From assembly GCA_030562195.1 (NCBI GenBank), contig CM060200.1:12524001-12588000 (forward strand): a DNA stretch of 64,000 nucleotides. Reading direction: 5' to 3'. Below, piece after piece: positions 50,701 to 63,689 of this stretch. Under the pieces are notes generated by a model. The model made no database searches. It was not told the origin of the DNA and was given only the letters and a program-made list of their open reading frames with translations. Origin of the DNA: Nipponacmea schrenckii (taxonomy: Eukaryota; Mollusca; Gastropoda; Lottiidae). Position numbers and translations under genes: made by a program. Position 1 is the stretch's first letter, and each line of letters starts with the position of its first letter.

Positions 50701-51206
50701 AATTTATTCTTCAAAATAGTGCAAGTAATAACAGAATGACTTGACGACATCTGAACATTAAATGATGCCTTCAATTCGTTATTAAGAATGCATATCACAT
50801 ATTTATATTGGTCGACTTATTGTTCAATTTAACTTGGCATAAAACACGCTCTGTTATTAGCGCTGGTATACATTTAGATAATATATGAACAGTTGACAGT
50901 TTAGGCGTTGATGTTTGTCTTTTCTTAGAATACCATAAAAAACATTAAGGCGGATCCTCTTAACACAGAATCAAATATACATCAGAATGACCATCTTTGT
51001 AACCTTTTTAGTATAAAAAATTCTCTATAATCATCACTTTGTTACTATCCAGATCTCTGTTATCGTTCACTTTAGGTCTTGGACACCAGAATACACTTTA
51101 ACAGAAGGCGAGATAGCAAAATGAGTAGTTTGTAACTTGTGATTTTAAACTATAGAAGCGGTTTCGGATGAACTTTTTATTGGTGAGGAATTGTTTGGGT
51201 ATGTGT
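47713..51206. other. Unassigned DNA
   Basis: A weak tRNA-like stretch at about 48541-48620 (GCGGCCGCCCAGTAAGTCGC and GGATCCGATCCTG) may be a decayed SINE head. A-rich run near 49385-49403. Open frames of up to 70 codons, none assigned. Confidence 0.4.
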
Positions 51207-53312
51207 CTTGTTGAGAAATATCAATCCGTTAGATTCCGTAACGCAAAACCACTCCCAATTATGCACATTTCAATTGATCAAATACCGAAATATAGTAGAA
51301 GTAGTAAATCAAAGTTATGGCCTTACCAAAACAGAGTATGCTAAGCATTCCAAAATACCTGATGTGCCTAATGCTCGTCCTAACTAGCCGTACAGGACAA
51401 TCAGCTTATAGTGGGCACTACTGTAAGACGAACCAACGAGCCTGATGACCTATGTTACCTATGGGTTACTACTATGTTATGCATTTAAACATAGAAACAG
51501 GGATGCAGTTCTCGCTTGTAACCAATCCTTTACAATTATCCTTTAAAGTCTCTTCTAGAACTAGGCTACTGAATAGCTGATATTTGTTATTATGTACAAA
51601 TTGCAATATTATTAATAGGTAACATATTCATCCTTTTTTTTTATCACGTCTGGTCACTAATTTGTTTCATGATAATTGTATACAGCATCATATTAAAAAT
51701 TGATTAGTTATCATCACTTTATCATAATAACAAACTAGCGTTTAGCCACAGAATAGAAATAAGCTACTTGTTGAAAGTAAATTGTCGATCTCCAACTAAG
51801 CTTGAATTCTAAGAAATCTGTTCATCGAAGCAAAACATATTACTACATTATGTTTGTAACAATCCAGTCTACTGCAGATGAAAAGGGATAATTTATCTAT
51901 TTTAGTCAATAATTACTTAATAAGAGTTTTATTTAGTGATTTACTAATCCAGTCATAATGACACAGTGGAAAATAGCGCGGGAAAGACCCAGTCTAAAAA
52001 TTTCCCACCGTTTCCATGTTCGGGAACTTGAAATTTTCACTGGATTATCACATTTTTGTTAGAAACACAGGCAGTAATTATTGGTATATGTATGGGTGAG
52101 GCATATTATGTTGAAACTGTTCAATGATTTCTTACGACCAATTGTATGTTTGTTTTGATCAGACTGTAGTGCTAGGATAAACGTCTGGCAAAGACCAGTT
52201 GGTATATATTGATAATATAATAAAATAGCAAAAACAGCTATATCATATTTAATATTTCCATAACTGTCTTCTATCACTTCCTATATCCATTATATCTGGA
52301 AATATATCTCCCAACCTATTTCAACGTACTAGTATCCAACAATTGTGAGTTTTCCAGTCTAATGTTCGACTTATTGCATGCAACATAACATACACAATAA
52401 TACATCTGATCCACTGATACCTGTACAGGAGGCTACTCTTGAAGTTTCTTTGTTCCGTTATTATTCATGATCGTCTACCATCATTAGATCTAGAATTTTC
52501 TACTAGTTATAAGGCTGTCACGACATGTCAAATTCTGCAGATTTTTTCTCTTTGATATCAAAACTCCATGGTGCGTTATCCATTACAAGAAGAAGAGTCT
52601 GGAGCAGTCTCAGTAAAAAAAGGAAGTTATTCTGACACCACCTAGTGCTCTAGATAAATTCGACGTTTAATAATTATAATTGTAATGAATATGTCTATAC
52701 TTTTGTTTTCTATTATCTGAACTTTATAAACCAGGTTTATTGGTATGTTATTACTGATCTTGTAATTGAATAATGATACGATATTATAGCAAATGACTGA
52801 TCTCAGACAATGTCATGACAAACTCAGAGATTATATAACGACAGCCTATTGTATTGAAGCTAGGGTTTTCTAGTTGGAAATGTCTAATTAATATATAAGA
52901 GTAAAATTCATCTTCAATAACACTTTTGTGATATATTATATTTTTTTTTATTAATTGAAACACATGAGTAGTATATCATACAAGTTTTACGTTATTTAAG
53001 GTGATTTTTACCCCTTAATGTCGCTTTAGGGTTATAGTAAGTAGAAAGATTCAAATGCATTATGTACTGTCAATTGATATAGAATGTTAGCCTTGTAACG
53101 ACAGATTTAAATATCACAATTTAGATAAAACCAAAAGGTAAAACCAGAGTAAACAGATCAGCAACAAGTTATTACGAAGGTCTTGCTGAAAGTTCTAAAC
53201 CTCATACCAAAGACGATTATTTTCATTTATTTCTGTACATTTTACATATGAATTTATTACAACATATTGCATATAATTGTTTATATGAATAATAATGCAT
53301 AGGTTAAGATAG
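51207..53312 (+). repeat. 2,106-bp tandem duplication, copy 1
   Basis: The block starts CTTGTTGAGAAATATCAATC and ends GCATAGGTTAAGATAG. It is followed at once by a second copy at a constant 2,106-bp offset. I saw no difference in the blocks compared by eye, including two runs of nine T. The content is AT-rich with no gene; a 72-codon minus frame (52059-52277) repeats identically in copy 2. Confidence 0.95.
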
Positions 53313-55418
53313 CTTGTTGAGAAATATCAATCCGTTAGATTCCGTAACGCAAAACCACTCCCAATTATGCACATTTCAATTGATCAAATACCGAAATATA
53401 GTAGAAGTAGTAAATCAAAGTTATGGCCTTACCAAAACAGAGTATGCTAAGCATTCCAAAATACCTGATGTGCCTAATGCTCGTCCTAACTAGCCGTACA
53501 GGACAATCAGCTTATAGTGGGCACTACTGTAAGACGAACCAACGAGCCTGATGACCTATGTTACCTATGGGTTACTACTATGTTATGCATTTAAACATAG
53601 AAACAGGGATGCAGTTCTCGCTTGTAACCAATCCTTTACAATTATCCTTTAAAGTCTCTTCTAGAACTAGGCTACTGAATAGCTGATATTTGTTATTATG
53701 TACAAATTGCAATATTATTAATAGGTAACATATTCATCCTTTTTTTTTATCACGTCTGGTCACTAATTTGTTTCATGATAATTGTATACAGCATCATATT
53801 AAAAATTGATTAGTTATCATCACTTTATCATAATAACAAACTAGCGTTTAGCCACAGAATAGAAATAAGCTACTTGTTGAAAGTAAATTGTCGATCTCCA
53901 ACTAAGCTTGAATTCTAAGAAATCTGTTCATCGAAGCAAAACATATTACTACATTATGTTTGTAACAATCCAGTCTACTGCAGATGAAAAGGGATAATTT
54001 ATCTATTTTAGTCAATAATTACTTAATAAGAGTTTTATTTAGTGATTTACTAATCCAGTCATAATGACACAGTGGAAAATAGCGCGGGAAAGACCCAGTC
54101 TAAAAATTTCCCACCGTTTCCATGTTCGGGAACTTGAAATTTTCACTGGATTATCACATTTTTGTTAGAAACACAGGCAGTAATTATTGGTATATGTATG
54201 GGTGAGGCATATTATGTTGAAACTGTTCAATGATTTCTTACGACCAATTGTATGTTTGTTTTGATCAGACTGTAGTGCTAGGATAAACGTCTGGCAAAGA
54301 CCAGTTGGTATATATTGATAATATAATAAAATAGCAAAAACAGCTATATCATATTTAATATTTCCATAACTGTCTTCTATCACTTCCTATATCCATTATA
54401 TCTGGAAATATATCTCCCAACCTATTTCAACGTACTAGTATCCAACAATTGTGAGTTTTCCAGTCTAATGTTCGACTTATTGCATGCAACATAACATACA
54501 CAATAATACATCTGATCCACTGATACCTGTACAGGAGGCTACTCTTGAAGTTTCTTTGTTCCGTTATTATTCATGATCGTCTACCATCATTAGATCTAGA
54601 ATTTTCTACTAGTTATAAGGCTGTCACGACATGTCAAATTCTGCAGATTTTTTCTCTTTGATATCAAAACTCCATGGTGCGTTATCCATTACAAGAAGAA
54701 GAGTCTGGAGCAGTCTCAGTAAAAAAAGGAAGTTATTCTGACACCACCTAGTGCTCTAGATAAATTCGACGTTTAATAATTATAATTGTAATGAATATGT
54801 CTATACTTTTGTTTTCTATTATCTGAACTTTATAAACCAGGTTTATTGGTATGTTATTACTGATCTTGTAATTGAATAATGATACGATATTATAGCAAAT
54901 GACTGATCTCAGACAATGTCATGACAAACTCAGAGATTATATAACGACAGCCTATTGTATTGAAGCTAGGGTTTTCTAGTTGGAAATGTCTAATTAATAT
55001 ATAAGAGTAAAATTCATCTTCAATAACACTTTTGTGATATATTATATTTTTTTTTATTAATTGAAACACATGAGTAGTATATCATACAAGTTTTACGTTA
55101 TTTAAGGTGATTTTTACCCCTTAATGTCGCTTTAGGGTTATAGTAAGTAGAAAGATTCAAATGCATTATGTACTGTCAATTGATATAGAATGTTAGCCTT
55201 GTAACGACAGATTTAAATATCACAATTTAGATAAAACCAAAAGGTAAAACCAGAGTAAACAGATCAGCAACAAGTTATTACGAAGGTCTTGCTGAAAGTT
55301 CTAAACCTCATACCAAAGACGATTATTTTCATTTATTTCTGTACATTTTACATATGAATTTATTACAACATATTGCATATAATTGTTTATATGAATAATA
55401 ATGCATAGGTTAAGATAG
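53313..55418 (+). repeat. 2,106-bp tandem duplication, copy 2
   Basis: Same length and, as far as read, same sequence as copy 1. After it, CTTG (55419-55422) is shared with the start of each copy, giving four bases of microhomology at the breakpoint. The next bases belong to the palindrome and repeat element that follow. It is either a very recent duplication or an assembly artefact. Confidence 0.95.
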
Positions 55419-55559
55419 CTTGCCAGGCAAGGTAATATACGCCCACTGGCAGCATTTATTTCAAATAAAAACTTTTCAGTAAGGTTACAAAAGTGGAATG
55501 AAATATTCAACCTTCCACCATATATTTTTTTCTAGGGTCTCTAGTTTCATTAAAAACTG

Positions 55560-57440
55560 TCAAGAATTGTACCTAACTCAACTCATTAAATATTTTTCGG
55601 TATTTTTATGATTTGCAATAGGGTTCACCCTTAATAATATTTTGATATTTTTAATTCTTAATAAGGCTCATTCTTGGTTGATATTAAACAATTTCAGCGA
55701 ATTTTGTCAAAAATGAATGTTTAGAGTGTTCACAAGCCAAAAGTTGAAAGCGATTTTGAAAACAGGCCCAATAACTGACACTAAATATTTTTCGATTTAT
55801 CTGATTTTCAATAGGGTTTATCCTTGTGAGAAAACAAATACTAAAGCCAAGCTTCATCTAAATCCATTCAAAATTGTTCTTTCTAGAGTGTTTACGAGTT
55901 AAATTGAACGCGTTTTCAAAAACAAGGGCAATAACTTGTACTAAATATTTTTCGATTTTCAATAGAGTTCATTCTTGGGAGACAACAAATACTCCAGCCA
56001 AGTTACATCAAAATCCATAAAAAATTGTTCTTTCTAGAGTGTTTACAAGCTAAAATTGAACGCGTTTTCAAGAACAAGGGCTATAACTGATAATATTTCT
56101 ATTTATTTGATTTATAATAGGGTTCATCCTTGGGTAAAAACAAATACTCAAGACAAAGTTAATCAAAATCCATTAAGAATAGTTCGTTCTAGAGTGTTTA
56201 CAAGCTAAAATTGAATGCGTTTTAAGAACAAGGGCAGTAACTCATACTAAAAAAATTTTCGATTTCGCTTTTCAATAGGGTTCATCCTTGAATTATAACA
56301 CACTCTCACACCAAGTTTCATCGAAATCCATCAAGAATTGTGCCATGTAGAGTGTTTACGAGACAAAAATCGAACGCGTTTAAAAGAACAAGGGCAATAA
56401 TTCATATTTATTCATAATTCATAATTCAATTAGGCTCATCCCTTGCGATATCCAACAATTTCAGTGAGTTTTGTCAACATTGGTCATGAATTGTACCTTC
56501 TAGAGTATTTATTAAAAAGTTAAACCTGTTTTCAAACACAAGGGCAATAACTGACACTAAATATATTTCGATTTATTTGGTTTTCAATAAGGTTCATCCT
56601 TGGGTAAAAACAAATACTCAAGCCAAGTTTTATCAAAATCCATTAAGAATTGTTCTTTCTAGAGTGCTTACAAGCTAAAATTGAACGCGTTTTCAAACAC
56701 AAGGGCAATAACTGATACTAAATATTTTTCGATTTAACTGAATTTCAATAGGGTTCATCCTTAGGTGATTACAAATACTCATGCCAAGTTATGTCAAAAT
56801 CGCTCAAGAATTGTGACTTGTAGAGTGTTTACAAGGCAAAAATCCAACACATTTTATAGAACAAAGGCAATATATTTCGATATGTGCTATTTTCAAAAGG
56901 GTTCATTCTTGGGTGATATTAAACAATTTCAGCAAGTTTCGTCAAAATCGGTCAATAACTGTGCTTTGTAGATTGTTTACAAGCTAAAAATTGAACGCGT
57001 TTTCAAAAACAAGGGCAATAACTGATATTAATTTTTTTTCGATTTGACTGGTTTTCAATAGGTTTCATCCTTGGGTGATAACAAATACTCAGGCCAAGTT
57101 TCATTAAAATCCATTAAAAATTGTTCTCTCAAGAATGTTTACAAGCTAAAATTGAACGCGTTTTCAAGAACAAGGGCAATAACTCATACTAAATGTTTTT
57201 CGATTTCGCTGATTTTCGATAGGGTTTATCCTTGAGTTATAACATACTCTCACACCAAGTTTCATCAAAATCGGTCAAGAATTGCACGTTGTAGAGTGTT
57301 TACGAGCCATTCAAGAACAAGGGCACGAACTCATACTAATTTTTTTCCGATTTCGCTGATTTTCAATAGGGTTCATCCTTGCCTGATCATAAACACTCAT
57401 ATTAAGTTTCATCTAAATCCGTCAAGAATTACACCGTGTA
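55560..57440 (+). repeat. About 12 core repeats of roughly 157 bp inside the element
   Basis: The word AGAGTGTTTACAAGCTAAAA recurs near 55724, 55886, 56034, 56190, 56349, 56500, 56660, 56821, 56968, 57130, 57292 and 57439. AACAAGGGCAATAACTGATA, AAATATTTTTCGATTT, TTCAATAGGGTTCATCCTTG and AAATCCATCAAGAATTGTTC follow in most units. Units are perhaps 75-90% alike by eye, so the array is not freshly amplified. Confidence 0.9.
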
Positions 57441-57460
57441 GAGTGTTTACGAGCAATTGT

Positions 57461-57484
57461 GGACGGACGGACGGACCGACGGAT
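57461..57484. repeat. (ACGG)n microsatellite
   Basis: GGACGGACGGACGGACCGAC then GGAT. It sits directly after the last core repeat, the position expected in pearl-type elements. Confidence 0.9.
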
Positions 57485-57498
57485 GTGGGTGACGACAA

Positions 57499-57528
57499 TA
57501 TACGCCCCCCATTTCATGTGGGCGTATA
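57499..57528. other. Terminal hairpin of the pearl/HINE-like element
   Basis: TATACGCCC (57499-57507) pairs with GGGCGTATA (57520-57528), a 9-bp stem with a 12-nt loop. It is taken as the 3' terminal palindrome of the element. Confidence 0.85.
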
Positions 57529-57530
57529 AA

Positions 57531-58780
57531 AAGTATAATAAAGTATCAAATAATAAATGTTATATAATTAAGGAGAGAAGTTTTGTACAAAGGATAATGC
57601 ATAATAAATCTTGTTTTACACAATTTTTGTTAGCGTCATTGCAAGGTCTTGTTGCATTCCTAGAATAGGTTATATGTGACCATCATCGATATGACAGTCA
57701 TAATAACTAGATAAATTCGACGGGATGTTAACAGTAAGTTGGATCTCGTCGGGTATGGCGAGGTGATGAAAGGAACATCAATGATACAGATTTTGAATGT
57801 AGTAAATAAAAAAAAACCGAGTTTGCAATTTATTTCAACCCTTTCTTGTTGACAATATTTTGTGTTCAATTGTTTATTAATTTAGAGTGGGGAGTTAAAT
57901 GAACCAGCATTCTATTTATCACAATTATAGACGACAATTTTCAAGAATTAATTATCATATAGGACAAACTATTATTCCAGAATGGTTCATGGAATCTGGA
58001 AAATATCATTTTATTTCTCTTGCATTATTCATGATTCCAATACTAGAGAGTTTTCTACATTTGAAAATGACTGAAATATCCCGATTCCTGATGTGACTTT
58101 TATACCATTTTAAACCATTTATATTTTAATATGTCTGACGGGACATGCTTGGAAACAAAATGAGTTCATTCAAAACATTTATACGACACCACACCCGTTC
58201 GATTACCGCCCTTGCTGTACGTGGCCAAGCTTCATAGATTTATCCGCTAAGCATTTCTTTTTCTCTTTAATCCCTTTCCATATGGACCGTAACCCCTCAC
58301 ATAATGCTAAAATATATTTTACAGACTGAAGTGGAACTTGGACTAAATGGATCCTGGACTATAAACTATGTCATAAAAATGACGTATCTTAATGAAAAAT
58401 CCAACCATGAAACAAAAGTCTGGAACAGGTAAATTCCGACAATGTTTTGTATGCAATATATTTGAATGCATTTTGAGTAATTGACGATGTATGCTTTAAG
58501 TGCGATGTGTATTACGGATGGCATTTAGTAACTATCGATAAAGATTTCGATTATATTGAGCTTAGTATAGCAATATTGAGATCGTGCAATTATTTTAGTA
58601 ATTTTGAAGAGTCATTCTATAAGAAAATGGTAAATTTGAAACTATTACGTGTATAATTTACGCCTTATTTCTAATGTTTCAGTACGGAGTTTTATTTTTG
58701 AAATCTAATCAAAACCAATTTTAACCGAAGATCAAACTCTGCTTTTGTGATAGTGCTGTATCACAATAATCGAGAACATG
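57531..58780. other. Unassigned DNA
   Basis: Frames of 65-69 codons only; nothing recognised. Confidence 0.4.
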
Positions 58781-58789
58781 GCTTTATTT

Positions 58790-59005
58790 ACGGTAACTTG
58801 TTGCATGATGTTAGAAAATAAATTGTATTACAAAGGTTTTGAAGACGGCCTGCTAATAATAAGTGACGTCAACAAAAAAAAAAAAAAATCCACCGTGGAA
58901 GCCTAATCGAGAAAAGTTTGTTAGTTTGTGATTACTGCATAGACTTGCATAGATGAGTTATTATTTACGGCAAGTCCTTTTATGATTTTAGAAAATACAT
59001 TGTTG
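58790..59005 (+). repeat. Short direct repeat, 171 bp apart
   Basis: TTATTTACGGTAACTTGTTG, then CATGATGTTAGAAAATAAAT (from about 58791), recurs as TTATTTACGGCAAGTCCTTT, then TATGATTTTAGAAAATACAT (from about 58962). The second copy overlaps the start of the 93-codon frame at 58982. Confidence 0.6.
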
Positions 59006-59263
59006 GACACAGATTTGTCTGATTTATATGGTAAAGGAGAGCCTGTGAAATACGTCCTTGGTTATATTACATATATTTCTAAAATATTGGACGGTTTGCC
59101 GACAGTGCTCAATACATCATTTTTAGAGCGATATAGACATATTAAAACAGAACCTAAAAAGACAATATTGTTACTCAAATTTCGGGGAAGATTATTCGAT
59201 AAACTTTTGTCACAAAACATTATCTATGTCGACATGTTGCATTACATAATTTTCCAGGCATAG
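58982..59263 (+). CDS. Unassigned 93-codon frame, faint CARD-like pattern
   Basis: I do not recognise this frame with confidence. It encodes 93 residues and is one of the longest non-repetitive frames in the window. A central stretch (RYRHIKTEPKKTILLLKFRG, then RLFDKLLS) recalls the I...T...K...LL...RG...F..L pattern of caspase-recruitment domains. About four residues of the usual loop before the RG are missing and the N-terminal half does not align clearly. There is no signal peptide or membrane segment. The ATG lies within the second copy of a short direct repeat. It could be a single decayed exon or chance in AT-rich DNA. Confidence 0.15.
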   Translation: MILENTLLDTDLSDLYGKGEPVKYVLGYITYISKILDGLPTVLNTSFLERYRHIKTEPKKTILLLKFRGRLFDKLLSQNIIYVDMLHYIIFQA

Positions 59264-62200
59264 TTACTGCATTCGTAAATTGAGGGTTTTACTCAATCAA
59301 GGAAATAATAAAAGAGAATTCAATTCAGTTTGATGGTACATCTTACTATTATCGCATATACCATTAATCCACCCACTATTATAAGCATATTATCATTTAA
59401 AGGTCGAAGCATTGTCCCACTAATACAGTTATTTTATGTTCCTCTATAATTCTGATTACTACTTTTATAGCTGTAAACATTGCAAATGTCAAGCCTTTAA
59501 GATAGTATAATCTAATCAGATCGAATCTATTTTCATTGACGTCAACGGCCAATTTACTTAAGACTTACGACGACGTCACAAGGCGGAAAAAGAGATAACA
59601 TTTTTTTCATATTTTTACAGGTTTATTAATTATTATCAAGTACTTTTTATTGGCCGTAAATTTAAAAGAAGTGTACACATGTCAAAGACAATCAGCATGC
59701 TCTTGATACAAAATATAATCAACGAGTCTTCCTGTTTTATCTCAATGTTTCAAAGAGTTAACCTTTATTGGGACTAATTTCTTTAAAGCACAGCTCTAAA
59801 TGGATGTAAATGTAGCTTTTCGAGGAAGAATGGCTATCTATATTGCACTTAAAGAAATGATACCTATAGTAACTTACCCAATATGCCAAATGTTATGGGC
59901 CCTGGTTCGTTTAAACATATTTTATTGACATATAAAGCGGGTTGACCACAAGTTATAAAAGTTAGGAAACGCTTTTTCCAAATAATAGTTATTTACAATA
60001 TGAATATTAAGATTTTCGTCATATAAAGACCAAAAAATGAAATGAAGTTTGTTCAATTCTTACATTTCTGCACAGTCTTGGGCTTTGCATTGGGCGTTAA
60101 TCTTTGTGGTTCTCCAAATGTTGACGAATTATTTAATGTGCAAAATATGCAGAGGATTTGTACCATCGGTTCTGCAAGAAGCTTGTTTCAATTCTGACCT
60201 GCATCATTGACGAAGATGACATCCTCCATCCTCTGCTACAGTCGATCTCTAAGTTATAAAATAAAAAATACTTCTCAGGAAAGGTTACAAAAATAGGGAG
60301 TTATAAAAAATGATATAAAACCTAATTACATAGCATTTGACCACGTTCTTGAATTCTGTAACCATTGAATAAATGACAAGATTGAAAAGAGGGTGTTACT
60401 AAAAATAAAAATAAACTCAATTAGACAGAAATTGACCACCTCCCTGTATATTACTTCAGCTGGTCAATAACATTGTGTTTGTTACAACGTGTACCCTGAG
60501 AAACAAACTAGATTTCATGAATAAACTTTCGTGTTAACTTTGACAGCAAAATACTTACATTGAAGTTTCCTACCCCATTTCTAAATAATCAAACGAAATT
60601 GGTTCTTTTCATTGGACAGGTGTTACTCAAGAGTAAATATTAAAATCCTAAATTAAACGCTAGGAAATCATATTTGACAAACGAACCGTTGAAAAGGGAT
60701 ACACATTTAAATTAATGATTGAGGAAATTAAAAAAAAAGATGCATTCCTACTTATTAAGTGAACCTTATCGTTCATCTTGCGTTAAAAATAGTTCATAAC
60801 TCATATGGTATTGAGTTTAATTATTGATGAAAAGGGTGACGATGCATGCATAGCTATTTGTCGCGAGAATCCAGGAAGTTATTGCAAGCTTGTCAACAAT
60901 TTAGTGTTCGTAGATTTTGAAACTTGTCATCTTTAGATAATATTTATAATTAAAAAGATCAGAAGAGGTCAGTTTTTTTTATCTATACAGTATTAGAATC
61001 AAAAGCAAGTTAAAAATTTGAATCATATATCAGTATTAATTGTAATTGTAAGAAAATATCCTGAAAACCTTGCACATTGTCATGCCCATCGTTTAACGCC
61101 TTTGACATGCGATTATAATTTTAATTCATTGTTTGATAATGGACAAAAAGCCTGAAAGTATATAAAAAAAATCACCCATCTCGTATAAAGGTATTGGGAA
61201 AAACACAATGCTCGATCCTAAATGATTCAGCGCCAGTTAACTAGATTGTATCCCGTCCCACGTTGATCAACAACAACTCAAGGTTAATAAGACTTTATGT
61301 AGAGAACCATGACATGACTTCAAAGGTGTTTACAGGGTAGTAGTCGGAAGACAGAGAGGCCAGGTTAACTTGCTTAGTAAAACGATGTACGTGATACAAG
61401 TCGAGCTTGATTAGCAAAATACACCTTATGGCGCAGCAAATCAAATCTTTAGGTTTTTTATTTAATAAAATTCAATTGATATAACAGAAATGCATTAGTG
61501 CTTAAAATGAAAAAAAAATCTATTAAATATTTTGCTTTCAGTGTTAAATCACTTCTCATGCATTTGATATTTGATTGAAATCTTCACGGTATTTTGCTTC
61601 CCACCTGTACATTTTTTCTTTATTTATGAAATGAAACCCGTTTACTACCGCATTTGGTAAAATTAGATTACAATCAACACAAAAACAAGTCAATCAAGTA
61701 CTTGGCATCTATCCTCATTTTTCCGCTCTCTTGTCATGGTACGAGATAGATTGCGGGGGACGTTAAGAGTTAAATTTGTTCATTTCATTGTCAATTTACA
61801 CGGTCTACTCCCACTATTCACCAATAATATCGTATTTTTAGAGTCCACAAATAAAAATAATATTGACCTTAGAAATGTCTTGAATATCTTCGACTTTGAA
61901 GTGTGGTTTGTTACCTTTCAAATGAAGTTTTGTTAAGGGCGAGGTACTCCAGACATTGTACCGTAACATATACCGCCTTCACCAAACTTCGTATTAGACA
62001 AAAACAACAGTTTGATTTCTCGCCTTGCAGTGTCCTCGATGATTGTTGTAGGAAGTTAGGTTAAACATCTCGATTTCAATTCAATCGTTTGATGCTCGAT
62101 GACTGACAACAATGTAAGTCATGTGTGTTTTCAGAAATTGAGTGGGTCCCTTTGTACGGGTTATGAGATTGGGTGATCTGTTATTAGTTCTGTAAACAGG

Positions 62201-63689
62201 GCGGGGTGAAAACATTCTTGATCTGATATTATATCAAGGATTAGGGTACAAATAAGTGCCAAGTGATCCCTCTTAAAGACGGAAATATTAGACCTTTATT
62301 TTAAAAGATCAGACAAATTGTGGATTGAATTGGTAACAGGGCGTAGATCACTACCTCATCAATGTACTCGAATAATTAGGGACATAATTCTCCGAGGACG
62401 CCCTTCTGACTACCAACTTCTAAAAATAAATACACCGTTATAATGACTAAAACCCTTGAGATTGTGGTGTCATGGTGGCAAACCCTAAAAGAAATGAAAC
62501 AAATACCAAATACGAACGTTGTAAAGCAACTAATGGTACTTTTCTCTTAATTGATTGATAAGTAAATACTTGTGATCACTCTAAAATATGGCCAAAACCT
62601 TACTTTAGTCTATCTATATATACGATGTAATGTAATTTGAATTATTTACTTGAAAAGGTAGGATGATTAAATTGCAAAATGTATCTAAATAAACGATGAT
62701 CATTTTGGGCAGTAATTCGAAGGGCAACGGAGAATGTTAATTTGCACCGTGCCCGCTAGTCACTAAAATGCTTTGGGTATAATGCGTATCGTTTTGACTA
62801 CAGATACTTTTTCTTTTTCAGACAATAACTTTGCTGACTTGAAACCTGTTTCCTTTTCTTAATATCTATATAGCAGCGAAAATCCGATTTGTGCATTGAA
62901 CAGAAAGTTCGTTGACGACATCCGAGACTTTTTTGGTGTAAGTCATCCAGTACAAATCTGCATTATGAACTCGAAACGACCCTCTCTTAATAAGTCGATT
63001 AAAAATTGTGTCATATTTCCTTTAATCTTCTCCAAATAAATGTAATTGAAGCTTTCAAAAGCTAGAAAATACCTCTTTTCATAAGGTCCTCTCGTGAAAA
63101 CCTCAGAGATAACAATACAAGATAATCGTTATGGTGTGCAGATTAACGTCTTTGCTACGTTAACAATAGTGGCAAACACTATTGAATTGCTTTACCCGCA
63201 CAACACCATACACTCACGAAAGAACAATTGGTATTAAAGGTTAGTTATTAGAGTTTTATGTATTCAGCGGCTCAAACCATGTCTCAAAGACTGGTAGTGA
63301 AAGAAATGCGATATGACACTCGTGTTACGGCTTATTGCATGTAAATTGGTCGAACTCGGTATAATACTCTAATTAACCGTATAAAATGTATCCTTTGGTT
63401 TTACTAGATCACATTAAAGTATGTGTCTCTGTCAAGATAATGTTTTACGTCCATAGAAGTGAAACAAATACTAGATCATAACAATTAAAAAGCCCATCGT
63501 TTACGAGAGCTGGAAAGCTTACATTTTGTTTCATGGCCATCGTTTGAAAACTTGGTGATTAAAGGGAAGTAACTTCAACAACTAAAATAAAAATCCGTAC
63601 AAGAAAGACAATTCCGTCAATTTATAATCCCGTTCAAAGAATGGCAAAATTGTGAAAGTTGTATACTTTACTCCTCCACAGATTACTCC
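59264..63689. other. Unassigned DNA
   Basis: 4.4 kb with no open frame above 66 codons. I recognise no repeat or motif. Confidence 0.4.

Larger units (their letters stand above)
55419..57530 (+). mobile_element. Pearl/HINE-like (Helentron-associated) non-autonomous element
   Basis: In order: a 13-base palindrome CTTGCCAGGCAAG (55419-55431); TATACGCCCAC (55436-55446); about 12 core repeats of 147-162 bp; an ACGG microsatellite (57461-57484); and a terminal hairpin whose second arm, GTGGGCGTATA (57518-57528), is the reverse complement of the left motif. Inverted end motifs, core repeats of about 160 bp, a tetranucleotide microsatellite and a 3' hairpin together are the known plan of bivalve pearl elements and related Helentron HINEs. 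No Rep/helicase is encoded, so it would depend on a partner. The exact left boundary (55419 or about 55432) is uncertain. Confidence 0.7.

Noticed and set aside
52059..54383. Same 72-codon minus-strand frame found twice, suggesting a duplicated gene
   Set aside because: The whole 2,106-bp block is duplicated, so the frame repeats automatically; no domain is visible.
51207..57528. Three successive blocks of about 2.1 kb, suggesting a third duplicate
   Set aside because: The third block is the pearl/HINE-like element with unrelated sequence; the similar length seems coincidental.
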